DNA of 64,000 nt from Tepidamorphus gemmatus (GTDB taxonomy: Bacteria; Pseudomonadota; Alphaproteobacteria; Rhizobiales; Tepidamorphaceae): the NCBI RefSeq assembly GCF_004346195.1, contig NZ_SMAK01000006.1:124001-188000 (forward strand), read 5' to 3'. Shown one piece after another: positions 55,714-64,000 of the stretch. The notes under the pieces were generated by a model that saw only the letters and a list, made by a program, of their open reading frames with translations, did no database searches and was not told where the DNA came from. Positions within the stretch are counted from its first letter, which is position 1, and the number at the start of each line of letters is the position of its first letter. The position numbers were made by a program, and so were the translations under genes.

Positions 55714-56457
55714 ATGACCAAGCCGCCTCGCCTGTTCATCGACGCGCCGCTCGCCACCGAGGGCACGATCACGCTTGCGGCCGAGCAGGCGCATTACCTG
55801 ACCAATGTCATGCGCCGGCAGGAGGGCGATCCGGTCATGCTGTTCAACGGTCGCGACGGCGAATGGCTCGGCACAATCCGGCGGCGTGGCCGCAAGGTGG
55901 TAGAGGTGGCGCTCGCGAGGCAGGAGCGTGACCAGGCCAGCCCACCCGACATCCATTACTGCTTTGCGCCGATCAAGCGCGCGAGACTCGACTTCATCGC
56001 CCAGAAGGCGACCGAGATGGGCGCGTCGCGACTGCAACCGGTGCTGACACGACATACCGTGGCCGAGCGGGTCAATGTCGAGCGGCTTACCGCCAATGCG
56101 ATCGAGGCGGCGGAGCAATGCGGGGTCCTGTGGGTGCCCCAGGTGGCGGAACCGATCACCTTCGAGCGCTTCCTCGCGGATCGCGATCCGACCCGCGCGC
56201 TGGTCTTCTGCGACGAGGCGGCTGCGGTCGCCGATCCCATCGCCGCCCTGGCGCGGGTGCCGTTCGGGCCGCTTGCGGTGCTGATCGGCCCGGAAGGCGG
56301 CTTTGCGGACGAGGAGCGGACCGCGCTGCTGGCTGCGCCCAACGTCACGGCGATTTCGCTGGGGCCGAGGATCATGCGCGCCGACACCGCCGGCATCGCC
56401 GCGATGGCGCTGGTGCAGGCCGTGCTGGGCGATTGGCGCGGTCATCAAGGCCGCTGA
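55714..56457 (+). CDS. rsmE: 16S rRNA (uracil-1498-N3)-methyltransferase
   Basis: 247 residues; AGGAGC precedes ATG 55714. N-terminal PUA-like domain (RLFIDAPL, AEQAHYLTNVMRRQEGD), then a SPOUT knot domain with QKATEMGASRLQPVLTRHT, AIEAAEQCG, IGPEGGF and LGPRIMRADTA. It methylates U1498 in the decoding region. Followed by gshA after 83 bases. Confidence 0.96.
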   Translation: MTKPPRLFIDAPLATEGTITLAAEQAHYLTNVMRRQEGDPVMLFNGRDGEWLGTIRRRGRKVVEVALARQERDQASPPDIHYCFAPIKRARLDFIAQKATEMGASRLQPVLTRHTVAERVNVERLTANAIEAAEQCGVLWVPQVAEPITFERFLADRDPTRALVFCDEAAAVADPIAALARVPFGPLAVLIGPEGGFADEERTALLAAPNVTAISLGPRIMRADTAGIAAMALVQAVLGDWRGHQGR

Positions 56458-56540
56458 TGGTTCCGATCAGCATCCGATGATTGCTTGAACCGCTGCTCTA
56501 TGTATGGTGCGCGACCTGCCACGGTTCCTCCGAGTACCCA

Positions 56541-57911
56541 ATGGCCCGAGACCAGACCGACACGACGCCGCTCGAAACCCGCGACGAGCTGATCGACTAC
56601 ATCGCCGCCGGCGCCAAGCCGCGCTCCCGGTTCAGGATCGGGACGGAGCACGAGAAGTTCGGCTTCTACACCGCAGATTGCTCCCCGGTTCCCTATGGCG
56701 GCGACCGGGGCATCGAGAAGCTGCTTGAGAACATGCAGCTGCTGCTCGGCTGGGAGCCGGTGACGGATGGCGGCAGGATCATCGGCCTGCTCGATCCGAC
56801 CAAGGGCGGCGCGATCTCGCTCGAGCCGGGCGGCCAGTTCGAGCTTTCGGGCGCTCCGCTGGAGACGATCCACCAGACCTGCCGTGAGGTGAATTCCCAC
56901 CTCGCCCAGCTGCGCGAGGTGGCCGAGCCGCTCGGGATCGGCTTCCTCGGCCTCGGCTTCTCGCCGAAATGGACGCTCGCCGAGACGCCGCGCATGCCCA
57001 AGCAGCGTTACGACATCATGACCGCCTACATGCCGAAGGTCGGCAGCCTCGGCCTCGACATGATGTACCGAACCTGTACGGTGCAGGTGAATCTCGATTT
57101 CGAGTCCGAATCGGACATGGTCGAGAAGATGCGGATCGGGCTCGCGCTGCAGCCGATCGCCACCGCCCTGTTCGCCAATTCGCCCTTCACCGAGGGCAGG
57201 CCGAACGGCTTCCAGTCCTACCGCAGCGAGATCTGGCGGGATACCGATCCCGACCGTACCGGAATGCTGCCTTTCGTCTTCGACCAGGGGTTCGGTTACG
57301 AGGCCTATGTCGACTATGCGCTCGACGTGCCGATGTACTTCGTCAAGCGCGGCGACGTCTATCATGACGTGGCGGGGGCCTCGTTCCGCGACCTGATGGC
57401 GGGACGGCTGCCGCAGCTGCCCGGCGTGCGCGCCACGCGGTCGGACTGGGTGAATCACCTGACGACGATCTTTCCCGAGGTGCGGCTGAAGCGCTACATC
57501 GAGATGCGCGGTGCCGATGCCGGACCGTGGCGCAGCCTGTGCGCACTGCCGGCACTCTGGGTCGGGCTTCTCTACGACAGGACCGCCCAGGACGCGGCCT
57601 GGCAGCTGGTCCGGGACTGGACCGCCGAGGAGCGGCAGGCGCTGCGCGATCAGGTGCCGCGCACCGCGCTGAAGACGCGGTTCCGCAACCGCACCGTCCA
57701 GGACATCGCCCGCGAGGTCGTCGAGATCGCCTATCAGGGTCTCGTGCGTCGCGGCCGGGGACATGGCGGCGAGGCCAACGAGGCCCGCTTCATCGAGGAC
57801 CTGCGCGAGATCGCCGAAACCGGCGTGACGCCGGCCGACCGGCTGCTCGCGGCCTATGCCGGACCCTGGCAGGGCGACATCGACCGCGTCTTCCGCGAGC
57901 ACGCCTATTGA
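56541..57911 (+). CDS. gshA: Glutamate-cysteine ligase (plant/alphaproteobacterial type)
   Basis: 456 residues: [62 protein letters not shown] and the substrate-binding ANSPFTEG are all GshA class II signatures. It makes gamma-glutamylcysteine, the first step of glutathione synthesis. The stop TGA overlaps the TTG start of a DMT transporter, so the two are translationally coupled. Confidence 0.97.
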   Translation: MARDQTDTTPLETRDELIDYIAAGAKPRSRFRIGTEHEKFGFYTADCSPVPYGGDRGIEKLLENMQLLLGWEPVTDGGRIIGLLDPTKGGAISLEPGGQFELSGAPLETIHQTCREVNSHLAQLREVAEPLGIGFLGLGFSPKWTLAETPRMPKQRYDIMTAYMPKVGSLGLDMMYRTCTVQVNLDFESESDMVEKMRIGLALQPIATALFANSPFTEGRPNGFQSYRSEIWRDTDPDRTGMLPFVFDQGFGYEAYVDYALDVPMYFVKRGDVYHDVAGASFRDLMAGRLPQLPGVRATRSDWVNHLTTIFPEVRLKRYIEMRGADAGPWRSLCALPALWVGLLYDRTAQDAAWQLVRDWTAEERQALRDQVPRTALKTRFRNRTVQDIAREVVEIAYQGLVRRGRGHGGEANEARFIEDLREIAETGVTPADRLLAAYAGPWQGDIDRVFREHAY

Positions 57912-58834
57912 CCGCCGCCAGCGACCGGCAGGCGCCAGCGCCGGACTTCGGCTGGACCGGGTTCACGCTCTACGCGCTGACCGTGTTCTCGTGGTCGACC
58001 AGCTGGTTCGCGATCAAGATGCAGATCGGGCCGGTACCGGTGCTCGACTCGGTACTGTACCGGTTCGTCATTGCTGCGGCGGCGATGCTTGCCTGGGTGG
58101 TGCTGTCGGGCCGCAGGGTGCGCTTTCCGGCACGTCTGCACATCCGTTTCGCGCTGATGGGCGCGCTGATGTTCTCGACCAACTTCGCGCTGTTCTACGT
58201 GGCGGCGCAGTGGCTCACCTCCGGCCTGCTGGCCGTGGTGTTCTCCTTGGTGACGGTGCTCAACCCGATCAGCGCCGCGCTGTTCCTCAAGGAGCGGATC
58301 GAACCGCGGGTGCTGCTGGGCGCGCTGATCGGAATTTCGGGCATCGCCCTTATCTTCGGTCCCGAGGTGGCGCGCCCGCAGACCGGTCTTGCGGCGCTCG
58401 CCGGCCTCGCCTGCGCGGCCGCCGGCACCATCTGCTTCTCGCTCGGCAACATCGTCGCGACCACCGTCCACCGCGAAGGCCACCCGGTCATTTCCTCCAA
58501 CGCCTGGGGCATGATCTACGGCGTCGGCGTGCTGGCGGCGGTCGTCGCCGCGGTCGGCGATCCACCGGTATTCGACACCAGCACCAGCTATGTCGTCTCG
58601 CTCGTCTGGCTGGCGACGGTGGCGACCGTCGTGCCGATGTGGAGTTACCTGACGCTGATGCGACGCATCGGGCCGGGCCGGGCGGGCTACGCGACGGTCA
58701 TGTTCCCGATCGGAGCGCTTGTCATTTCGTGGCTTTTCGAGGGATACGAATGGAACTGGATGGCGATCGCAGGGCTGGGCCTGGCGATCGTCGGCAATCT
58801 GTTCGTGCTCGGGCGCATGCGGCGCCCGGTGTGA
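57908..58834 (+). CDS. DMT-superfamily transporter (two EamA domains)
   Basis: 308 residues from TTG 57908, overlapping the gshA stop (TTGA); any later ATG would remove the first helix. Ten predicted helices in two EamA repeats: the first holds [19 protein letters not shown], and [22 protein letters not shown] closes it; the second ends [19 protein letters not shown] proteins mostly export metabolites; coupling to gshA suggests cysteine, gamma-glutamylcysteine or a related thiol, but this is inference. Confidence 0.92.
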   Translation: MTAASDRQAPAPDFGWTGFTLYALTVFSWSTSWFAIKMQIGPVPVLDSVLYRFVIAAAAMLAWVVLSGRRVRFPARLHIRFALMGALMFSTNFALFYVAAQWLTSGLLAVVFSLVTVLNPISAALFLKERIEPRVLLGALIGISGIALIFGPEVARPQTGLAALAGLACAAAGTICFSLGNIVATTVHREGHPVISSNAWGMIYGVGVLAAVVAAVGDPPVFDTSTSYVVSLVWLATVATVVPMWSYLTLMRRIGPGRAGYATVMFPIGALVISWLFEGYEWNWMAIAGLGLAIVGNLFVLGRMRRPV

Positions 58835-58859
58835 GGGCATAGGGCCGGGGGTTGATGCG

Positions 58860-59315
58860 ATGTTCCGGAAGACCGCGCTGCCGGCATGTCTGGCGACACT
58901 GCTTGCTGCCGGAACCGCTGACGCCGCCTGGCGGGTGGTCGGACCGGGCATCGCGGTTGACGAAGCGCGGTCCGGAACGGCGGCTCTTTCGGTCGAATGT
59001 CTCGGCCAGGGCATCGTGGTCGGCCTCTACAACGTTGCCCTGCCGTTCGATCACGAGGAGCGGCTCGACCTCGTCGTCGACGGAACCGCCTACCCGATGC
59101 GGATGTACGGATCGGGCGACCGGATCGTGCTGTCGGACGCGGACGCGGCCGATGGCGGACCGGACCTTTCGGCGGCGGTGCTTGCGGCGCTGAAGGCCGG
59201 CGCGCTGGCGCGCCTCGAGGGCGCTGCGGTCGCGGGGCTGGCGGCAGAGGCCGTCAGCTTCCGTCTCACCGGCTCGGCCCGCGCGATCGAGAATGTCGCG
59301 CGTCATTGCGGCTGA
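58860..59315 (+). CDS. Secreted hypothetical protein (151 aa)
   Basis: Signal peptide about 1-22 (ALPACLATLLAAGTADA), then a beta-rich domain with no recognised family: ALSVECLGQGIVVGLYNVALPF and LVVDGTAYPMRMYGSGDRIVLSD. Two cysteines in the mature part (near residues 47 and 150) may pair. Stands 25 bases after the DMT gene on the same strand and could be the last gene of that unit. The following 293 bases to the LysR gene hold no supported gene. Confidence 0.75.
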   Translation: MFRKTALPACLATLLAAGTADAAWRVVGPGIAVDEARSGTAALSVECLGQGIVVGLYNVALPFDHEERLDLVVDGTAYPMRMYGSGDRIVLSDADAADGGPDLSAAVLAALKAGALARLEGAAVAGLAAEAVSFRLTGSARAIENVARHCG

Positions 59316-59608
59316 CGCTCAGGCCGGTTCGCCGCCTCAGGGATCGAGACAACCGGACCAGCTGGATCTGGAAATCCTCTGTGACGTCGACAAGGCGGTG
59401 CCCGATGCCCGCCTCGTCGAAGCTGCGATCGCCCGACCCGTACGGTTCCCGCTCGCCGATCCTGATGAAGACGTCGCTGCCGGACCGGATGCTGCGGATC
59501 TCATCCTGATCGTGCGGCGACCGTGTGTCGCTGCCGCGCATGGCGGGGCGACCGATCCGGATCGAGCCGTGCCGGATCGAGCGGCGCGGTGCGGCCCGCC
59601 GCAGGCTG

Positions 59609-60490
59609 CTATTCGGCAGCGTCCGGCAGTTTCGACGGCAGGTTGCCGATCCGCGTCACGATGTGCTCGGCCAGCGCGTCGTGAATCGGCGAGCGGGCCT
59701 GACGCGCCCTGACGAAGCCGATGTCGCAGGGCGGCAGCGCCGGAAAGCCGTCGCGCTCGGTCAGGATGCGCATGTCCGGCCGGATCGCGCTTTCCGGCAG
59801 GATGCTGACCGCGAGGCCAGCCAGAACCGCACTCGACAGGGCAGCGGCGGCCGGGCTGGTGTAGGCGATGCGATAGCGGCGGCCGATCGAATCGAGCGCC
59901 GCCTGGGCGATGCCGCGCCAGGCGCAGGTGCGCGGCCCGACGGCGAGCGGCAGCGGATCGGCCAGATGCGTTGCATGTTCCTGGCTGCCGACGAAGTTCA
60001 ACGCCTCCCGCCGGATGACCTCGCTGCGCAGATCGGCGCAGTTGGTGACGATGGCCAGATCGAGCTCGCCCTTCTCGATCGACCGGTAGAGCCCGCTCGA
60101 CTGGTCGCAGTGCACTACGAGTTCGACATGCGGATGGCTGCGCGCAAAGGCCGACAGCACACGCGGCAGCAACCGATCGGCATAGTCGTCCGGAACGCCA
60201 AGCGTCACGGTGCCCTGCAGGGCGGGCTCGGTGAACACGGCGGCCGCCTCCTCGCTGAGTCTGACAATGCGCTGCGCGTAGTCGAGCAGGCGCAGTCCAT
60301 CGGGCGTGAGGCGGACCTGGCGCGCGCCCCGATCGAACAGCGGCCGGCCGACCTGGTCCTCCAGCTTCTTGACCTGCATGGAGACCGCCGACTGGGTCTT
60401 GTGCACCTCCTCGGCGGCGCGGGTGAAGCTGCCGGTGCCGGCAATCGCCAGGAAGGTCCTGAGAAGGTCAATGTCGATCAGGGCGGCCAT
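59609..60490 (-). CDS. LysR-family transcriptional regulator
   Basis: 293 residues: winged HTH at 1-65 (LLRTFLAIAGTGSFTRAAEEVHKTQSAVSMQVKKL) and an effector domain (TVTLGVPDDYADRLLPRVLSAF onwards). The VPDDYADRLLP form is typical of a group that often sits beside DUF1127 genes in Hyphomicrobiales. Divergent from a DUF1127 gene across 149 bases; regulation of that gene is inferred. Confidence 0.94.
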   Translation of the reverse strand: MAALIDIDLLRTFLAIAGTGSFTRAAEEVHKTQSAVSMQVKKLEDQVGRPLFDRGARQVRLTPDGLRLLDYAQRIVRLSEEAAAVFTEPALQGTVTLGVPDDYADRLLPRVLSAFARSHPHVELVVHCDQSSGLYRSIEKGELDLAIVTNCADLRSEVIRREALNFVGSQEHATHLADPLPLAVGPRTCAWRGIAQAALDSIGRRYRIAYTSPAAAALSSAVLAGLAVSILPESAIRPDMRILTERDGFPALPPCDIGFVRARQARSPIHDALAEHIVTRIGNLPSKLPDAAE

Positions 60491-60639
60491 CGCAAATCCA
60501 TCATTGTTTGTTATGGCTCAGATTAGAAACATTCGTTGGATAAATCAAGGATGCAGCGCCATCTTCCTCGCATCGCAACCGGCGACGGGCCGACACGGCC
60601 GACGGCCATCGACGCGCCGCCTCTGAACCGGAGACCGCC

Positions 60640-60918
60640 ATGCACACGACACCGACCGCGATCCGCGCCGCGACCCTGAGCGCCCTCGCCGCCGCCGCCG
60701 TCCGCTCCGCGTCGCGCCTCTGGACGGCGTGGCGGCACCGCCGCGAGCTGCTGATGCTGGTGGCGGCCGACGATCGGATGCTCGCCGACATCGGGCTGAG
60801 GCGCAGCGATCTCAACGCCGCCCTGTCCTTGCCGGTATCGGAGGATCCGTCCGCCCATCTGGTCCGCGCACGGCAGGAGCGGCTGGGCTACAGGGCGCGT
60901 CAGCGGATCGGCATGTAG
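60640..60918 (+). CDS. DUF1127 domain protein (92 aa)
   Basis: 92 residues; the DUF1127 core is WRHRRELLMLVAADDRMLADIGLRRSDLNAAL, an arginine-rich helix followed by a DIGL turn. Small DUF1127 proteins in Alphaproteobacteria affect RNA turnover and stress or nutrient responses. An Ala-rich N-terminus precedes the domain. Divergent from the LysR regulator gene. Confidence 0.92.
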   Translation: MHTTPTAIRAATLSALAAAAVRSASRLWTAWRHRRELLMLVAADDRMLADIGLRRSDLNAALSLPVSEDPSAHLVRARQERLGYRARQRIGM

Positions 60919-61063
60919 CGCACGCTGTCCGGCACCCAAGCGATGGGCAAGCCCCCTCGAAGGCGTCACGGCAGGTCGCGCCAAACGTTTGATGCATGGC
61001 AGCTTTTCATGCCCGGCATGACTCATTTCCGGCGCAATCGGCTAGGAGATATTGCGTCGCATA

Positions 61064-61100
61064 ACAAACGTCGTCCCGGTCACGCCGGGGCGACGTTTGT
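61064..61100 (+). promoter_or_regulatory. 16-bp hairpin in the leader of the second DUF1127 gene
   Basis: ACAAACGTCGTCCCGG (61064-61079), 5-base loop, CCGGGGCGACGTTTGT (61085-61100). All 16 pairs form, one being a G-U wobble in RNA. It ends 33 bases before the ATG at 61134 and is not followed by a T-run, so it is more likely a structured leader or small-RNA element than a terminator. Confidence 0.6.
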
Positions 61101-61133
61101 CGTCGAAGGCGACCCTTCTTGAAAGACACGATC

Positions 61134-61394
61134 ATGAGCACCGCCACCTATGCCGGCAACGATGCCCCCTCCCGCGCGACCCCGACGCCCGTCACCCGCC
61201 TGTCGCGGCTGATCGCGCGCATCGCCGCCGCCCGGCGCGCGCGCCGCGATCTCGAATCCCTGCGCGACGCCAACGAATATCTGCTCGCCGACATCGGCCT
61301 CACCCGCGGCCAGCTCGAAACCGCGCTTGCGGCGCCGTTCTGGATCGACCCCTCCGACAGACTCCGCTCGCTCAACCGGGGTCGTGGTCAGTAG
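61134..61394 (+). CDS. DUF1127 domain protein (86 aa)
   Basis: 86 residues from ATG 61134 (GAAAG upstream; a TTG at 61119 is in frame). The core is RRDLESLRDANEYLLADIGLTRGQLETAL, then APFWIDPSDRLRSLN. A second DUF1127 gene in tandem with the one at 60640, with low sequence identity outside the DIGL motif. A strong hairpin stands in its leader. Confidence 0.92.
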   Translation: MSTATYAGNDAPSRATPTPVTRLSRLIARIAAARRARRDLESLRDANEYLLADIGLTRGQLETALAAPFWIDPSDRLRSLNRGRGQ

Positions 61395-61518
61395 ATCCGC
61401 CCCCAGTTGAGCGTCGCTCGATTGGCTGATAGCCGCAGGGAATCGATGATCCGCCCCGCCCCTCGGTCTCGTCACGATTGATGACGGAGAACCGGTTTCC
61501 GCGTGCCCGCGGACGGCT

Positions 61519-62952
61519 CTAATCCTCGAACAGCCTCCCCTGCCGAACCGGCGCGGCCGACGCCCGCGGCGGCCGGGGACGCAGCCCCTCGATGGTGACC
61601 GGGATGCTGCCGTCGGCGAACTCGATCTCCAGACGCTCTCCCGGCGAGCGTCCGGCGGCGGAGCGCACCAGCGTGCCCGCCGCGTCATGGACCAGCGCAA
61701 AACCGCGCTCGAGCGTCGCCTTGTAGCCGAGCGTTTGCAGCAGCCGCGCCGCACGCTCGAGTTCGTGCCGCGCCCTCTCCAGCCGCACGCCGATCGCCCG
61801 TGCGGCGCGCCCGTCGAGGACCGTCAGCCGCTCGCGACAGCGCGACATCCGATCGGCAAGCCGGCCTGGCGACAACCGCGCCGAGGCACGCGCCAGCCGC
61901 ATGCCATGCGCCCGGGTGTTGGCGATCAGGGCGCGGCCGAGCCGCCCCGCCGCCTCGTCGAAACGCTGTCGCGGCAACGCCAGAAGATCCGCGGCGCGCG
62001 GCAGGCCGCGGACGGCAGCGCGCAACTGGCTGCGCCGTTCCTGCAACAGCCGCATCAGCCCGTTGACCAGCCGGCCGGCCCGGTCGGCGACCGCGGCCGC
62101 AAGCTCGGCGCGCACCGGCAACGCCATCTCGGCCGCCGCTGTGGGGGTCGGCGCGCGGACGTCGGCGGCATGGTCGATGAGCGTCCAGTCGGTCTCGTGT
62201 CCGACGGCGGAGACGAGCGGGATCGCGCTCTCGGCGGCGGCGCGCACGACGATCTCCTCGTTGAAGCACCACAGGTCCTCGAGGCTTCCACCGCCGCGCG
62301 CGACGATCAGCACGTCCGGTCGCGGTATGTCGCCGTCACCCGTGAGGGCGTTGAAGCCACGGATGCCGGCGGCGATCTCCTCGGCCGCGCCCTCGCCCTG
62401 GACCCTCACCGGCCAGACCAGCACGTGCACCGGGAAGCGGTCGGCGATCCGGTGCAGGATGTCGCGGATCACCGCCCCGGTGGGCGACGTCACGACGCCG
62501 ACGACGCGCGGCAGATGGGGCAGGCGCTGCTTGCGGGCGGGATCGAACAGTCCCTCGGCGGCAAGCTTGCGGCGACGTTCCTCGAGCAGTGCCATCAGCG
62601 CGCCGACGCCGGCCGGCTCGAGCTGCTCGATGACGAGCTGGTAGCTCGACCGCCCCGGATAGGTGGTCACCTTGCCGGTGGCGACGACCTCCATTCCCTC
62701 CTCGGGCTTGAAGCGCAGGCGGGAGAACACGCCCTTCCAGATGATGGCGTCGATCCTGGCGCCCTCATCCTTGAGGGCGAAGTAGCAATGGCCGGAGGAA
62801 TGCGGCCCCCGGTAGCCCGACACCTCGCCGCGCACCCGCACATAGGGGAACGCGTCCTCCATCGTGCGCTTCACGGCAAACGACAGTTCGGAGACCGTCA
62901 GCTCCTGCAGATTGCCCTGCGCGGCGGCATGCTGTGCGGCGGTGTCGGCCAT
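61519..62952 (-). CDS. xseA: Exodeoxyribonuclease VII large subunit
   Basis: 477 residues: N-terminal OB fold ([41 protein letters not shown]), a catalytic domain ([66 protein letters not shown] with line breaks of the conserved core) and a long helical C-terminus that binds XseB. It degrades single-stranded DNA. ATG 62952. Divergent from purD across 133 bases. Confidence 0.97.
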   Translation of the reverse strand: MADTAAQHAAAQGNLQELTVSELSFAVKRTMEDAFPYVRVRGEVSGYRGPHSSGHCYFALKDEGARIDAIIWKGVFSRLRFKPEEGMEVVATGKVTTYPGRSSYQLVIEQLEPAGVGALMALLEERRRKLAAEGLFDPARKQRLPHLPRVVGVVTSPTGAVIRDILHRIADRFPVHVLVWPVRVQGEGAAEEIAAGIRGFNALTGDGDIPRPDVLIVARGGGSLEDLWCFNEEIVVRAAAESAIPLVSAVGHETDWTLIDHAADVRAPTPTAAAEMALPVRAELAAAVADRAGRLVNGLMRLLQERRSQLRAAVRGLPRAADLLALPRQRFDEAAGRLGRALIANTRAHGMRLARASARLSPGRLADRMSRCRERLTVLDGRAARAIGVRLERARHELERAARLLQTLGYKATLERGFALVHDAAGTLVRSAAGRSPGERLEIEFADGSIPVTIEGLRPRPPRASAAPVRQGRLFED

Positions 62953-63085
62953 GCTCCTGTGTACGCTACCGGCGGCAACGGCGCGAGGGCGGAGTATGAT
63001 CTGCCCGCGTCTTTCCACAAAGGGTGACGATGGCTGCGACGCGTGCTAGTCGGAACGCTCCCGCAATGAGGTGGCACGAGGCCGG

Positions 63086-64000
63086 ATGAACGTCCTTCTG
63101 ATCGGATCGGGCGGGCGCGAGCACGCCCTCGCCTGGGCACTGTCGGCAAGCCCGATGCTGACGCGCCTGTTCGTGGCGCCCGGCAATGCCGGAATCGCCG
63201 AGATCGCCGAGTGCGTCGCGCTCGACGTGGCCGACCATGCAGCCGTGGCACGCTTCTGCAAGGCCAACGACATCCGCCTCGTGGTGGTCGGGCCGGAGGG
63301 GCCACTGGTCGCGGGCATCGTCGACGATCTCCTGGCCGCCGGCATCCGCACCTTCGGTCCGACGGCGGCGGCGGCACGGCTGGAGGGCTCCAAGGCCTTC
63401 ACCAAGGATCTGTGCGCCCGCCACGGCATCCCCACCGCCGCCTTTGGCGTCTTCACGGACTCCGAAACGGCAAAGGCCTTCGTGCGCACCCAGGGGGCGC
63501 CGATCGTCGTGAAGGCCGACGGACTCGCCGCCGGCAAGGGCGTGGTCGTTGCACAGACGGTCGCCGAGGCGGATGCTGCCATCGACGACATGCTCGGCGG
63601 CGGATTCGGGGCGGCCGGCGCCCGTATCGTCGTCGAGGAGTTCATGGAGGGGGAGGAGGCGAGCTTCTTCGCGCTGTGCGACGGACGCACCGCCCTGCCG
63701 CTCGCAACCGCCCAGGACCACAAGCGCGTCCATGACGGCGATACCGGACCGAACACCGGCGGCATGGGCGCCTATTCGCCGGCCCCGGTGATGAGCGAGG
63801 AGCTGATCCGCCGGACGATGGACGAGATCATCCGCCCGACGCTGAGGGCGATGCGGGCCGAGGGCTCGCCGTTCACCGGCATCCTCTACGCGGGACTGAT
63901 GATCACGGCGCGAGGGCCGCGCCTCGTCGAATACAATGTCCGCTTCGGCGACCCGGAGGCGCAGGTGCTGATGATGCGCCTCAAGGACGACCTGATGCTC
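63086..64000 (+). CDS. purD: Phosphoribosylamine-glycine ligase (3' end beyond window)
   Basis: The first 305 codons of PurD (usually about 420): [48 protein letters not shown] (ATP-grasp), [21 protein letters not shown] with TGGMGAYSP, and [11 protein letters not shown] with the metal ligands. It makes glycinamide ribonucleotide in purine synthesis. ATG 63086 has GAGG nearby. Truncated only by the window edge. Confidence 0.97.
   Translation, partial: MNVLLIGSGGREHALAWALSASPMLTRLFVAPGNAGIAEIAECVALDVADHAAVARFCKANDIRLVVVGPEGPLVAGIVDDLLAAGIRTFGPTAAAARLEGSKAFTKDLCARHGIPTAAFGVFTDSETAKAFVRTQGAPIVVKADGLAAGKGVVVAQTVAEADAAIDDMLGGGFGAAGARIVVEEFMEGEEASFFALCDGRTALPLATAQDHKRVHDGDTGPNTGGMGAYSPAPVMSEELIRRTMDEIIRPTLRAMRAEGSPFTGILYAGLMITARGPRLVEYNVRFGDPEAQVLMMRLKDDLML

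Noticed and set aside
59266-59541. Minus-strand frame of 91 codons between the secreted protein gene and the LysR gene
   Set aside because: Overlaps the end of a better gene, Arg/Ser-rich with no domain, and the opposite strand is equally open.

Overview
The window is a strongly GC-rich chromosomal segment of an alphaproteobacterium, most likely Hyphomicrobiales (Rhizobiales). The case rests on gene order: a ctaC-ctaD-ctaB-coxF-ctaG-ctaE-DUF983-surf1-thrC-M16 peptidase block, and a cysQ-DUF4170-msbA-DUF374-waaA-lpxK block facing a DUF2093 gene. Family content agrees (IalB-like, DUF6101 and DUF1127 proteins, class II GshA). Almost every base is accounted for by about 67 protein genes and one tRNA-Gln. 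I saw no rRNA, CRISPR array, prophage or insertion sequence.

Region 1 (1-12.7 kb, all minus strand) is a solute-uptake and catabolism cluster. In transcription order it holds an RraA-like aldolase, a LivJ-type binding protein, an iron-type alcohol dehydrogenase, an AraC regulator, LivH, LivM, LivG, a fusion of a LivF-type ATPase with a UPF0261 (Tm-1 N-terminal-like) domain, a phosphoenolpyruvate-hydrolase-family TIM barrel (the Tm-1 C-terminal-like domain), and a flotillin cut by the window edge. The flotillin tail is a near-perfect array of 44 hendecads organised in a 44-residue super-repeat.

Region 2 (12.8-18.7 kb) has small membrane proteins of unknown role, a four-cysteine Rrf2 regulator and a sulfate ABC importer (sbp-cysT-cysW-cysA).

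Region 3 (18.9-26.1 kb) is a compact sugar-acid locus: TRAP transporter (dctP-dctQ-dctM), a VOC protein, a RuBisCO-like protein with its key active-site residues intact, a DUF1537 four-carbon sugar-acid kinase, and a divergent LacI regulator with a candidate operator between them. This is the best candidate for an undescribed pathway.

Region 4 (26.1-33.2 kb) carries tRNA-Gln, an MBL-fold hydrolase, a peroxiredoxin, a DsbD-N-like protein, YqgE and a large PAS/degenerate GGDEF/EAL membrane protein.

Region 5 (33.2-44.2 kb) is threonine synthase, an M16 protease and the complete aa3 cytochrome oxidase and assembly operon, including a 55-residue gene that is easily missed, followed by IalB-like, flavin-binding and DUF2093 genes.

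Region 6 (44.2-50.4 kb) makes and exports lipid A/Kdo. Region 7 (50.6-64 kb) is mixed housekeeping: DUF6101, ArfB, a divergent L,D-transpeptidase-fold protein, UbiA, RsmE, GshA with a coupled DMT exporter, a LysR regulator with two DUF1127 genes, XseA, and PurD cut by the right edge.

All function calls come from reading the translated sequence and remembered family features. No database search was run.
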